A stretch of 64,000 nucleotides of DNA, from positions 186,001 through 250,000 of the forward strand of contig JAKLJE010000002.1 in the NCBI GenBank assembly GCA_023151315.1, written 5' to 3'. Within the stretch, counting starts at the first letter, position 1. Every line of letters begins with the position of its first letter. Position numbers and translations under genes: made by a program. The DNA comes from Bacteroidia bacterium (GTDB lineage: Bacteria; Bacteroidota; Bacteroidia; Palsa-965). The notes below the pieces were generated by a model. That model had not been told where the DNA came from, made no database searches, and saw only the letters and a list, made by a program, of their open reading frames with translations. Of this stretch, positions 8,582 through 16,786 are shown in pieces.

Positions 8582-9514
8582 ATGAAGGGAATCGTAATCA
8601 GATCAACCGGAAGCTGGTATACAGTGGCATTTGAAGATGGTCGCAGGGCGGAGTGCAGACTGAAAGGTAATTTCAGAATCAAAGGTGTGAATACGCGGAA
8701 TACAAATCCGTTGGCCGTTGGCGATCACGTTGAAGTTGAAACGGAACAGAACGGAGATGCGGTGATCGCGGAATTACACGATCGCAGGAATTATATCATT
8801 CGCAGAAGTACAAAACTTTCTAAGCAAACTCATATTCTGGCTGCGAATGTTGATCGTGCGTGGGTAGTGGCTACACTGAAACAGCCGCGTACTTCAACAG
8901 GATTTGTAGATCGCTTTCTGATCACAGCGGAAGCATACAATATACCGGCTACTGTTATCTTCAATAAAAGTGATCTTCTAGACGAAGAAGAAACGGAGTA
9001 CGTGGAAGTGCTCGCGGATCTTTATCGCAATCTGGGATACGGAGCGCATTTGATTTCATGTAACAATTCCGATGACGTTGAGTTGATTCGCGAACTCATG
9101 CAGAGTAAGGTGAACCTGATTGCCGGACACAGCGGAGTAGGTAAGAGTACGCTCATCAATCTGCTGGAGCCGGAATTAGCCTTGCGTACAGGGGAGATTT
9201 CAAAAGCTCACAGCAAAGGAATGCATACCACAACATTTGCCGAGATGTTTGAAATGAATGGCGGCGGTTGGATTATTGATACACCCGGTATTAAGGAATT
9301 CGGAATTGTGAATGTGGAACGCAATGAGTTGTCGCACTTCTTTCCGGAAATGAGAAATCTTTTCGGTGAGTGTAAATACCACGGTTGTCTGCACGATCAG
9401 GAACCCGGATGTGCGGTACGTAAAGCAGTAGATGAAGGGAAGATTGCTGTAACGCGTTACGAATGTTATCTGCAGATTCTCAATGGTGAAGAACTGGAAA
9501 AGGAATACGATTAA
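8582..9514 (+). CDS. rsgA: Ribosome small subunit-dependent GTPase A
   Basis: RsgA is a circularly permuted GTPase that assists late 30S ribosomal subunit maturation. The 310-residue product has an N-terminal OB-fold (MKGIVIRSTGSWYTV), then the GTPase motifs in permuted order: NKSD (G4), GHSGVGKSTLINLL (G1), a switch with GMHTTTF, and DTPG (G3). A zinc knuckle follows (CKYHGCLHDQEPGC). Length is typical. It is followed 9 bases later by dtd, so the two are probably cotranscribed. Confidence 0.97.
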   Translation: MKGIVIRSTGSWYTVAFEDGRRAECRLKGNFRIKGVNTRNTNPLAVGDHVEVETEQNGDAVIAELHDRRNYIIRRSTKLSKQTHILAANVDRAWVVATLKQPRTSTGFVDRFLITAEAYNIPATVIFNKSDLLDEEETEYVEVLADLYRNLGYGAHLISCNNSDDVELIRELMQSKVNLIAGHSGVGKSTLINLLEPELALRTGEISKAHSKGMHTTTFAEMFEMNGGGWIIDTPGIKEFGIVNVERNELSHFFPEMRNLFGECKYHGCLHDQEPGCAVRKAVDEGKIAVTRYECYLQILNGEELEKEYD

Positions 9515-9523
9515 ACTCTTGTT

Positions 9524-9976
9524 ATGCGCGTATTGATTCAACGGGTACTGCAAGCTTCAGTTACAATTGATGGGAAGGAACATTCTTCTATCGGTGCAGG
9601 CATGCTTGTGCTGGCAGGAATTGAAGAAGCCGACAATGACGAAGACATTGAATGGCTTGTACAGAAGATAACCGGTTTGAGAATATTCAATGACAACAAC
9701 GGCGTTATGAATATTGCAATCGGTGAAGCAGGAGGTGAAATTCTCGCTGTGAGTCAGTTTACTTTGCATGCCTCAACGAAGAAAGGAAATCGACCATCAT
9801 ACATCAAGGCTGCCAAACCGGATGTTGCCATTCCGCTATACGATAAATTTGTGCAACGCCTGTCGAATGCCACAGCAGGTAAGGTGAAGACCGGTGTTTT
9901 CGGTGCAGATATGAAAGTGGCGTTGGTGAATGACGGGCCGGTTACCATCTGGATTGATTCGAAAAACAAGGAATAA
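9524..9976 (+). CDS. dtd: D-aminoacyl-tRNA deacylase
   Basis: Dtd removes D-amino acids mischarged on tRNA. The 150-residue product has the family start MRVLIQRVLQASVTIDGK, the active-site motif SQFTLHA (variant of SQFTL) and the C-terminal motif NDGPVTIWIDS, which corresponds to the GP-motif that excludes L-amino acids. Length is exactly that of the family. It follows rsgA by 9 bases and precedes a lipoprotein gene by 30 bases. Confidence 0.97.
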   Translation: MRVLIQRVLQASVTIDGKEHSSIGAGMLVLAGIEEADNDEDIEWLVQKITGLRIFNDNNGVMNIAIGEAGGEILAVSQFTLHASTKKGNRPSYIKAAKPDVAIPLYDKFVQRLSNATAGKVKTGVFGADMKVALVNDGPVTIWIDSKNKE

Positions 9977-10006
9977 TTATCTTCAACCCATCAAAAACAA
10001 ACCCGC

Positions 10007-11314
10007 ATGAAATTCAGATCAGTTGTTCTGTTTGCATTCCTTGCAGTTCCGTTCACATCTTGTTTTCACAAGGACGTAATGAACGATCCTGCAGATGATA
10101 TTGCAGAAACTTTGCTTTATACCGGTAAAGAAGGGAACATCATCATCAATCACGAAATTATTTTTCAGGCTACATCAAAATCTTCAGGTGGCGGAATGAC
10201 ACGAATCTCAGGATACAATGAGGCACGCCTGACGAGTTATGATCTGGAAACAGGAGCAGTTCTCGCGAGAATTGAATTAGGTGAAGAACAGGAAACAACA
10301 TATGAGTTGCTTGGAGTTGCAGCAGATAAACTATGGCTCTATACAACTGATCCGGAACTGGGAATTCACAGTCGCAATCCGAAAACGCTGGAGGTGATTG
10401 ACAAAGAAGCGTCCATCGCATCAATCAAATCGTTGAAATTGGCGCGTCCGGAGTTTGCTCAGATTGATCAGTACTATGCATTCGACTACGACTCATCGTG
10501 CATTTTTCTTACCGATTTGCAAGGCATCCGCTATGTTCTGAATCCTGTCAATCTCTCTATGCATGAAACCGAAAGAGAATTACCGCGGGAGGATTTCTCT
10601 CCGGATTTTCTTAAGTCGATGGTGTATTTTGACAAGGATAAATACATTGCTTTCAGTGGAGACGGAGATCGAAAGAAAATCAATTGGAACAATGCGGATA
10701 CTTCGGCGCAACTTCCTTTTATCAAGCCTTCGGTATTTGTTGACATGAATCCTGTGCGTGTTGCAGCGCGAAGGAATGCGTATCTGAATAAATTACAAAT
10801 GCGTGTGGATTCTATTCGTAAAAAGCTCGACTCGCTTGGTGTGAAATACGAAGATGACGAGATATCTCCGAGAGAATACAAATGGAATGCCTCAAACGAG
10901 GAGCGTGAGCGTGAACGTATGATTTCGCAATTGGGATATGATTACCGCGATGCCGTTTCAGATGTGAATCACGAAATAACTTTCAGTTCTTCTTTTGATG
11001 AGTACGCGCTTGGAGCCGATAGCAAGTATGCTCTGATTTATTCAGCCACCAATGTCGAGGATACTGCAACCGCTCAGATTTCGATGGTGGATTGTTCTTC
11101 CCGCCGCTTTAGTGAAAAGTGGAAACTCACTTTGACCGGATTCTATTATGATTCGGACAAAGCGGAAGGTGCGGGAGTTTTCGAAGACGGAGATCCGGAA
11201 TTCCGATACAAGTGGGCAGAAATTCACAACAATACTTTTGTAATGATTGCTCAGTTGAAAATGATCGCAATCGATTTGTCGACGGGCAAAAAAATCTGGG
11301 AGATTCAGCTTTAA
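10007..11314 (+). CDS. Lipoprotein of unknown function with PQQ-like ending
   Basis: The 435-residue product begins MKFRSVVLFAFLAVPFTSCF, a lipoprotein-type signal with the cysteine at residue 19. The body contains beta-propeller-like phrases such as RISGYNEARLTSYDLETG and IAIDLSTGKKIWEIQL, the latter typical of PQQ-like repeat blades, interrupted by a charged helical insert around residues 245-310 (RRNAYLNKLQMRVDSIRKKL). No enzyme family was recognised. The stop codon overlaps the next gene's ATG by one base (TAATG), so the two are translationally coupled. Confidence 0.8.
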   Translation: MKFRSVVLFAFLAVPFTSCFHKDVMNDPADDIAETLLYTGKEGNIIINHEIIFQATSKSSGGGMTRISGYNEARLTSYDLETGAVLARIELGEEQETTYELLGVAADKLWLYTTDPELGIHSRNPKTLEVIDKEASIASIKSLKLARPEFAQIDQYYAFDYDSSCIFLTDLQGIRYVLNPVNLSMHETERELPREDFSPDFLKSMVYFDKDKYIAFSGDGDRKKINWNNADTSAQLPFIKPSVFVDMNPVRVAARRNAYLNKLQMRVDSIRKKLDSLGVKYEDDEISPREYKWNASNEERERERMISQLGYDYRDAVSDVNHEITFSSSFDEYALGADSKYALIYSATNVEDTATAQISMVDCSSRRFSEKWKLTLTGFYYDSDKAEGAGVFEDGDPEFRYKWAEIHNNTFVMIAQLKMIAIDLSTGKKIWEIQL

Positions 11315-12021
11315 TGTATCGTTCATCTGACGGACAACGATTACGTGTTGTGGTTTCACGTTACCTGCAGACAAGTCTTGCAGAAGCGGCCCGCGTTATC
11401 GCTGAAGGACGTGTTACGGTCAACGGTTATGTGCAGAAACCAGCCTACAGAGTTGCGGCTCAAGACAAACTGGAGTTGGACGGTAAGGAGATCGAGCCTC
11501 CGCAGTTGTATTATGTAGCTTTCAACAAACCCAGAGGTATTGAGTGTACGCTGAATCGCGATTTGCCCGACAATCTGCTAACTGTCTTTCACCACAAAGA
11601 ACGTTTGTATCCTGTTGGTCGACTCGATAAAGAATCCGAAGGATTGTTGCTGATGACCAATGATGGTTCCATATATCACGATATAGCACATTCCGATTCT
11701 CAAAAGGAAAAGGAGTATTATGTAGAGGTACACAAACCGATTGATGAAGATTTCATACGAAGTATGAGTGAAGGAATGATTATTCTCGGACAGCATACGG
11801 GCAGAAGTCTTGTAACGGCGGTTGAAGATAATCCCAAGGCATTTCACATTGTGCTCACGCGCGGTATGAACCGTCAAATCAGAAGGATGTGCTATAAGCT
11901 TGGATTTTCGGTTCACAAACTGGTGCGTTTGCGGATTATGCACATTCACCTTGGTGATCTTGCGCCGGGCGCATTGCGTGATCTTACAGCTGAAGAAGTA
12001 GCTGAGTTCAGAAGTTTCTGA
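11314..12021 (+). CDS. Large-subunit-type rRNA pseudouridine synthase (RsuA/RluB/E/F family)
   Basis: The 235-residue product has an N-terminal S4 RNA-binding domain (LRVVVSRYLQTSLAEAARVI...GRVTVNGYV) and an RsuA-family catalytic domain with VGRLDKESEGLLLMTNDG, where the aspartate is the catalytic residue, and LTRGMNRQIRRMCYKLGF near the end. Such enzymes convert a specific rRNA or tRNA uridine to pseudouridine; its length and C-terminus suggest RluF/RluE-like, but the exact target cannot be read. The ATG at 11314 overlaps the upstream stop. The stop abuts the stop of the convergent epimerase gene. Confidence 0.92.
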   Translation: MYRSSDGQRLRVVVSRYLQTSLAEAARVIAEGRVTVNGYVQKPAYRVAAQDKLELDGKEIEPPQLYYVAFNKPRGIECTLNRDLPDNLLTVFHHKERLYPVGRLDKESEGLLLMTNDGSIYHDIAHSDSQKEKEYYVEVHKPIDEDFIRSMSEGMIILGQHTGRSLVTAVEDNPKAFHIVLTRGMNRQIRRMCYKLGFSVHKLVRLRIMHIHLGDLAPGALRDLTAEEVAEFRSF

Positions 12022-12885
12022 TTAACCGTTAAGCGATCTTCTCAGATTGCTTCTGTAATCTTCCGGAATTACACCAATGCGTTTGGCATCTTCAATCGAT
12101 GGATGCGCTTTCATGTTCCGAAGTCCTTCCAGATTATCTCTGTTGATGGGCAAGGTTATTCCGATCACTTTTGCGCAAGCGATGAGGCAGCCTGCAACCC
12201 AATACGGAATACTGATGAATCTAGGTTGAACACCGATCTGACGGCAAAGCTCGGAGTAGAATTCGCGATAATGAACAGGATCGTGCTCGCAGAATGTAAA
12301 TACACCTGATAATTGATGCAGCATTATTTGTTCAATTGCTTTAGCCAGATCGTTAACATAAACTGTCTGTACAGGTTGTGTTCCGCCATTGAAGACCGGA
12401 ATATTTCTTTTCTTCTGCAGATAGTTTTTCATTTTTCCGAAAACACCTCCGTTGCCGAGAATCAATCCCGGACGAATTGCGGTTCCGTTATCCTGTAAAA
12501 AGATTTTTTCGATCTCCGCTTTTTGTCGACCGTAAATTGCTTTTGAATCCGGATCTGCTGAAATGCTGGAGATGAAAATTTTCAGAACGGAAGGTGAGAA
12601 CAGTTTCAGTAACGCGCGCGTGCCTGAAATGTTATGTTCGTAAGCGTTGGTATCTGTTCCGGGAATGTATGCAGTGTGAATGAGAACGTCGGCATCTATT
12701 TTACTTTCAGAACAACGTCCGTCTGCAAGGTCGAAGTGAACATACTTTACATTGCTCTGCTGTTGTTTCGGAATAGTACGAACCATCGCAATTACATTGT
12801 AACCTTTCGAAAGAAACCATGAGGTTAAAGCCGAACCTAGAAATCCGTTCGCACCTGTAATTGCTATCGTTACCTTCGACTGCAT
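12022..12885 (-). CDS. NAD(P)-dependent sugar epimerase/dehydratase-like protein
   Basis: The 287-residue extended short-chain dehydrogenase has the Rossmann motif TGANGFLGSAL at the N-terminus, ISSISADPDSKAIYGRQKAEIEK containing the Tyr-x-x-x-Lys catalytic pair, and a C-terminal substrate domain. Such proteins act on nucleotide sugars or related substrates; the substrate is not identifiable. A -7-like box (TATCTTCG on the minus strand, 12890-12897) lies 4 bases before the ATG. The neighbouring upstream gene on the same strand ends 27 bases away. Confidence 0.88.
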   Translation of the reverse strand: MQSKVTIAITGANGFLGSALTSWFLSKGYNVIAMVRTIPKQQQSNVKYVHFDLADGRCSESKIDADVLIHTAYIPGTDTNAYEHNISGTRALLKLFSPSVLKIFISSISADPDSKAIYGRQKAEIEKIFLQDNGTAIRPGLILGNGGVFGKMKNYLQKKRNIPVFNGGTQPVQTVYVNDLAKAIEQIMLHQLSGVFTFCEHDPVHYREFYSELCRQIGVQPRFISIPYWVAGCLIACAKVIGITLPINRDNLEGLRNMKAHPSIEDAKRIGVIPEDYRSNLRRSLNG

Positions 12886-12889
12886 AGTA

Positions 12890-12897
12890 CGAAGATA
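12890..12897 (-). promoter_or_regulatory. -7-like promoter box of the epimerase gene at 12885
   Basis: On the minus strand this reads TATCTTCG (consensus TAnnTTTG with one change). The ATG follows after only 4 bases, the same near-leaderless geometry seen at several other genes here. Confidence 0.45.
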
Positions 12898-12912
12898 CGG
12901 AAAGACGAGGCG

Positions 12913-13791
12913 TTAACCTATCTGCACACAACGCATGGAGATGGTGCCGTATTGAAATCCTTCGTAGATGTATTTCAGATTTTCATTCTTGTCGGTCGCA
13001 CCAAGCGTGTATAATAAAGGCAAGTAATGATCATTCGAAGGAACTGCGATACGTGCAGAATTTCCGAAGTTTTCATATGCGATAATCGAAGGATCGTTAC
13101 GTGAATCAAGATTTTTCTTCACCAGTGAATCAAACTCCGAAGCCCAGTCAACCGGTGCTGCATTTTCATCACTCCAGACAACGTTACCAAGATTGTGTGT
13201 AATGTTACCGCTGGTGATAATCATGATTCCTTTTTTGCGCAATGCTTTCAGTTCCTGAGCGAGTTCATAATGCCATTGCGGCGACTTATACCAATCAATG
13301 CTCATTTGAAAAACCGGAACGGAAGCATCAGCCCATACATGTTTGATTACACTCCATGCGCCGTGATCCAAACCCATATTCGGATCCTCACCTACAACAG
13401 TGCCCACAACGGTTTGCTTTACAAGTTTTGCTTGTTCAGGTGCTCCGGGTGCCGGATACACAACTTGAGAAAGAGCAGGAGGAAAGCCTCCGAAATCATA
13501 AATCGTTTCAGGTTTAACAGCAGTGGAAACGAATGTTCCGCGTGTCAGCCAATGCGCGGAAACAATCAGGACTGCTTTCGGCTTTTTCAATGATGTACCG
13601 AGTGCATTGAGTGATTGCGTGAACGGATTATTGGCCAAGGCGTTCATCGGACTTCCGTGACCGAGAAATAAAGCCGGTTGCAATTCATCTGACGGTAAAT
13701 CATCAGTGAATTTTTTCAAATCAGATAGTGTCATGCCTAATGATCCTGCGGCGCCAAGTCCGAGCAATTTAAGAGCGGTGCGACGTTCCAT
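12913..13791 (-). CDS. 4,5-DOPA dioxygenase extradiol-like protein (LigB/YgiD family)
   Basis: The 292-residue product belongs to the zinc-dependent LigB-like ring-opening dioxygenases related to E. coli YgiD. Candidate metal ligands are the histidines in FLGHGSPMNAL, AHWLTRG, LDHGAWSV and NDHYLPLLYTLGA. The N-terminus (MERRTALKLLGLGAAGSLG) looks like a twin-arginine signal, suggesting export, as seen in many Bacteroidota homologues. ATG at 13791 was chosen; the frame can be extended only to a TTG at 13809. A TATCTTTG box on the minus strand (13807-13814) lies 15 bases upstream and a 16-base palindrome sits behind it. Confidence 0.9.
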   Translation of the reverse strand: MERRTALKLLGLGAAGSLGMTLSDLKKFTDDLPSDELQPALFLGHGSPMNALANNPFTQSLNALGTSLKKPKAVLIVSAHWLTRGTFVSTAVKPETIYDFGGFPPALSQVVYPAPGAPEQAKLVKQTVVGTVVGEDPNMGLDHGAWSVIKHVWADASVPVFQMSIDWYKSPQWHYELAQELKALRKKGIMIITSGNITHNLGNVVWSDENAAPVDWASEFDSLVKKNLDSRNDPSIIAYENFGNSARIAVPSNDHYLPLLYTLGATDKNENLKYIYEGFQYGTISMRCVQIG

Positions 13792-13806
13792 GGCTGTTTG
13801 TTTCTG

Positions 13807-13814
13807 CAAAGATA
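13807..13814 (-). promoter_or_regulatory. -7 promoter box of the DOPA-dioxygenase-like gene
   Basis: The minus strand reads TATCTTTG, matching TAnnTTTG, 15 bases before the ATG at 13791. A 16-base palindrome at 13821-13836 covers part of the spacer and -33 region. Confidence 0.55.
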
Positions 13815-13820
13815 ATAAAA

Positions 13821-13836
13821 ATATGTATATACATAT
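13821..13836. promoter_or_regulatory. 16-base perfect palindrome, candidate operator
   Basis: ATATGTATATACATAT is an exact palindrome lying between the GMC oxidoreductase and the DOPA-dioxygenase-like gene, just upstream of the latter's -7 box. Its position would let a bound dimeric repressor block transcription. The A/T-only composition makes chance occurrence less improbable than for a mixed sequence. Confidence 0.4.
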
Positions 13837-13849
13837 AATATTATTTCAC

Positions 13850-15466
13850 TTAATTTCCGCTTAAAGCTTTCAAAGCAACATCATGTGCGTTCGCCATAAG
13901 CGACAACGTGAGTCCTTTTGCGGGCAGAAAACGGAATCCGGAGCCATCGGCAACAAAAACACGATGGAATCCGTGAAGTCTTCCGTCAATCGCAAGGTGA
14001 AATGCTTCCTCGTTTTCAGAAAACGGCAAAACACCTGCATAATGAACGCTTGCGCCATGCCCCGGCTGCACCTGTTTCAATGCATACGCGCCTAATGAAC
14101 GCATTGCTTTTCTGTATTGCGCTTCACGTTCTGTAACGCGAAGGTCTTTGTCTGCACCGCGATTATACTCTGCGATTAAAACATCTCCTGTTTTGCTTGC
14201 AGCATCTGATTTTAGCGCCACGAATTGTCCGGCTCCGCTTGTTTCCGGATGATGAATTCCTCCAATGATTAATGCGGGTAAAAGATATTTCATCGCAATT
14301 CTTCCGTCACGGAAATTCAATGGCGTCTCGCGTAACAGACGGAAAAGCATCAACGCGTTGTAGGAATACAACGAAGCCATTGCAATATCGTTGTGCTCTG
14401 CATTAGCCGAGTGGAAAAGTGAAAGTTGCGCAAATCCTAAATGGTCATCCGGAATGGAACTGCCCAGTAAGCGCGGAATTAAAAACGGTGTGTAGTTGTA
14501 AGGATTACAAAGGAGAGGAAGCTGTTTTTCGTTTCCTCCCGGCACTGATCGTAAAACAATTCTCGCTGTTGCCAGCGGTCCTCCGGAAAGAATAAGTTTT
14601 CGTGCTCGGAATATTTTTCGCTCTCCTGTTTCAATATTCAATGCAGTTGCTTCTACTGTATTTTCCTGCTCTGAAAAAGAAATAACGAGCCATCCTTTTT
14701 CGTGATGAACGTTTGGTTTCTTTACAACTTCCTGCACCGTCATCCATGCGCGCCAGGCAGAATGATTGTGATCGTCATAAAAATCCATATCGCGGCGTTC
14801 CAATGCTTTTCTTGTGCCTTTGTCCTGAGTTAATAACGCAAGCGCAGGTCGACCAAGAAAAAATCCGTTGCGATTCAGATTCGCTTTTTTCGATTCGTAT
14901 TTTTTTAGAAGATGTTTCGCCTGATGACCGGGTTCAAATGCGGGTTGTATTCCGTTGATATGAGCAGAGGTGAAGGGACGTGCATCATCGTTGTTACCGG
15001 AAATTCCGATTCTGTCGGCAACTACCTGATAAGCACTTTTCATTCTTTGCGCATTCAATCCAGCAGCTTGCAACTCCGCATCGGAAAATACACAGCATCC
15101 GAGTCCCCAACCTCCGCCGAGTCCGCCTACAGCAAGACTTTCAATAGGTTTGAATGTTTCAGAAAGCAATGGAATCCATTCTGCAGTTTTCTCAATGAGA
15201 AACATGCGTGCGGGTGTCAGTTGAGCACCTGTACCTGTTTTTCCTGAGGGAATACTTTCAAATTTCTTTCCCAGTAAAAACTCGTGCTGCGATTCATCAT
15301 TTCTTCTGAGTTGATGATAAGGAACGTGCGGTATTTTCTCAGCAGCACCTTTATCATCAATGCCGCCATCAATGAGAACAACGGAAGATCCGGACGAAGC
15401 CAATGTTTCTGCTGCCATCGCTCCGGTACAGCCGCTGCCTACAATCAGAAAATCCGCAACATCCAT
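13850..15466 (-). CDS. GMC-family FAD-dependent oxidoreductase
   Basis: The 538-residue flavoprotein starts with an FAD-binding Rossmann motif (DFLIVGSGCTGAMAAETLASS) and ends with the GMC C-terminal pattern (FRFLPAKGLTLSLMANAHDV). It also has VHYAGVLPFSE near the active-site region. GMC enzymes oxidise alcohols or sugars using FAD; no substrate can be named, and homologues in Bacteroidota often act with a gluconate dehydrogenase-like subunit 3, not found here. The start at 15466 (MDVADFLIVGSG) was preferred because the upstream extension overlaps the MazG-like gene and is not conserved in character. Confidence 0.9.
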   Translation of the reverse strand: MDVADFLIVGSGCTGAMAAETLASSGSSVVLIDGGIDDKGAAEKIPHVPYHQLRRNDESQHEFLLGKKFESIPSGKTGTGAQLTPARMFLIEKTAEWIPLLSETFKPIESLAVGGLGGGWGLGCCVFSDAELQAAGLNAQRMKSAYQVVADRIGISGNNDDARPFTSAHINGIQPAFEPGHQAKHLLKKYESKKANLNRNGFFLGRPALALLTQDKGTRKALERRDMDFYDDHNHSAWRAWMTVQEVVKKPNVHHEKGWLVISFSEQENTVEATALNIETGERKIFRARKLILSGGPLATARIVLRSVPGGNEKQLPLLCNPYNYTPFLIPRLLGSSIPDDHLGFAQLSLFHSANAEHNDIAMASLYSYNALMLFRLLRETPLNFRDGRIAMKYLLPALIIGGIHHPETSGAGQFVALKSDAASKTGDVLIAEYNRGADKDLRVTEREAQYRKAMRSLGAYALKQVQPGHGASVHYAGVLPFSENEEAFHLAIDGRLHGFHRVFVADGSGFRFLPAKGLTLSLMANAHDVALKALSGN

Positions 15467-15492
15467 TTTCAAATATACGTTTACGTATTCAA

Positions 15493-15816
15493 CTACAGTT
15501 TCGGATTGTTGTGATGACGATCTTTGTCGCGGGCTGCTTTGCGTGTCAGACTTTCGGTAAACTCTTTCTGCAGATCCACACCGGTTTGATTCGCAAGACA
15601 AATCAGCACGAATAGCACATCGGCCATTTCTTCACCCAGCTTATCGGCACTTTCATTTTTCTTGAAAGATTGATCGCCGTATTTCCGCGCCATGATTCGG
15701 GCAAGTTCGCCAACCTCCTCCATCAGAACAGCCGTATTGGTCAATTCGCTGAAATACCGCACGCCATAATCCTTGATCCAGGCATCTACATTCTTCTGTG
15801 CATCTGCTATTGTCAT
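15493..15816 (-). CDS. MazG-like nucleotide pyrophosphohydrolase
   Basis: The 107-residue product has the MazG-type helical metal site: EEVGELARIMARKYGDQ followed by LGEEMADVLFVLICLA, giving the EExxE and ExxD pattern. It is a single-domain form of the size of house-cleaning nucleotide pyrophosphohydrolases, which hydrolyse non-canonical NTPs to NMP and pyrophosphate. ATG at 15816 was chosen; the upstream extension to 15897 overlaps the divergent universal stress gene's start. The GMC gene follows 26 bases later on the same strand. Confidence 0.88.
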   Translation of the reverse strand: MTIADAQKNVDAWIKDYGVRYFSELTNTAVLMEEVGELARIMARKYGDQSFKKNESADKLGEEMADVLFVLICLANQTGVDLQKEFTESLTRKAARDKDRHHNNPKL

Positions 15817-15879
15817 AACCCCTGTTTTTAGACTTGCAAGGTAGTATTTGTGCTGCTGATTCCGCATTGCTGTTCGTCG

Positions 15880-15887
15880 TATATTTG
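15880..15887 (+). promoter_or_regulatory. -7 promoter box of the universal stress protein gene
   Basis: TATATTTG is an exact TAnnTTTG match, 8 bases before the ATG at 15896. No clear -33 TTTG was seen at the usual distance. The promoter would drive the plus-strand run beginning with the stress protein. Confidence 0.6.
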
Positions 15888-15895
15888 CTTCTGTC

Positions 15896-16786
15896 ATGGA
15901 TTACACCAAGCTTAAAAACAGACCATCGTGGCCGTTCGAAACGATCGGCGTAGCGATCGCCTTTTCACCGCGACTTGAAAGTATTCTGTGTGAGGCGCGC
16001 ATTCTCTCCGAGCGATTCAATGCCAATCTTGTGTTGATGCATATCGGAGATCGCACCAGAAACAAGGAACACAAGCTTTCAGAACTTCTTGCTAAAGCCG
16101 GGATCAAAGAATCTGCTGTTCGGGTAATCTGGAGCGAAGGCGAACCGGTTCAGACATTGCTGCATCTGTGTAAACTCAACATAGTTGATTTACTGGTGAT
16201 GGGGGCGATGAAGAAAGAGAATGTGTTGCAGTATTATCTCGGCACAGTTGCCCGGAAAATATCTCGCAAGGCAAAGTGTTCCGTGCTCTTGTTAACCGAA
16301 CCGAACAAGGAAGGTTCCAGATTCCGCAAGATGGTTGTCAATATTGCAGAGAGTCCGAAAACATCACACACTCTGAATACGGCGATTTACTTCGCACGTC
16401 ACAATAAATCGCGTGAAATAGTTGCAGCCAGTGAAATGCATCAGCCCGGATTAGCGATGACAATGGCAGAAGATTCTACAGCCGGAGAGGCTTCGCGTAT
16501 ACGTAAAGAAATTAAAGAAGGCGCTCATTCCATGGTGAATGAACTGCTTGAAGGTTGCAAGGAAGAATGCAATATTGAAATTGTTGAGAAGCAGATTACC
16601 GGCAAGCCCGGTTACGCAATCAGAGCATTTGCGGCACAGAAGAAAGCGGATCTGTTGGTGATCAATTCGCCGGACGTGAAATACGGAATCATTGATAGAA
16701 TATTCACACACGGCATGGAATACATTCTTGAAGATCTTCCTTGTAATTTGCTGATTGTACACTCACGCGTTAATCCTGCAGAATGA
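15896..16786 (+). CDS. Universal stress protein with two UspA domains
   Basis: The 296-residue product contains two tandem Usp folds, roughly residues 12-140 and 145-290. The first has IGVAIAFSPRLESILCEARI and ends LLVMGAMKKENVL...KAKCSVLLL, partially matching the ATP-binding G-x2-G-x9-G pattern. The second has ADLLVINSPDVKYGIIDRIF and LPCNLLIVHSR. The gene overlaps the antiporter gene by 4 bases (ATGA), indicating coupled translation and a possible role in regulating that transporter, as Usp domains do in other ion transporters; this is inferred from position. Confidence 0.9.
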   Translation: MDYTKLKNRPSWPFETIGVAIAFSPRLESILCEARILSERFNANLVLMHIGDRTRNKEHKLSELLAKAGIKESAVRVIWSEGEPVQTLLHLCKLNIVDLLVMGAMKKENVLQYYLGTVARKISRKAKCSVLLLTEPNKEGSRFRKMVVNIAESPKTSHTLNTAIYFARHNKSREIVAASEMHQPGLAMTMAEDSTAGEASRIRKEIKEGAHSMVNELLEGCKEECNIEIVEKQITGKPGYAIRAFAAQKKADLLVINSPDVKYGIIDRIFTHGMEYILEDLPCNLLIVHSRVNPAE

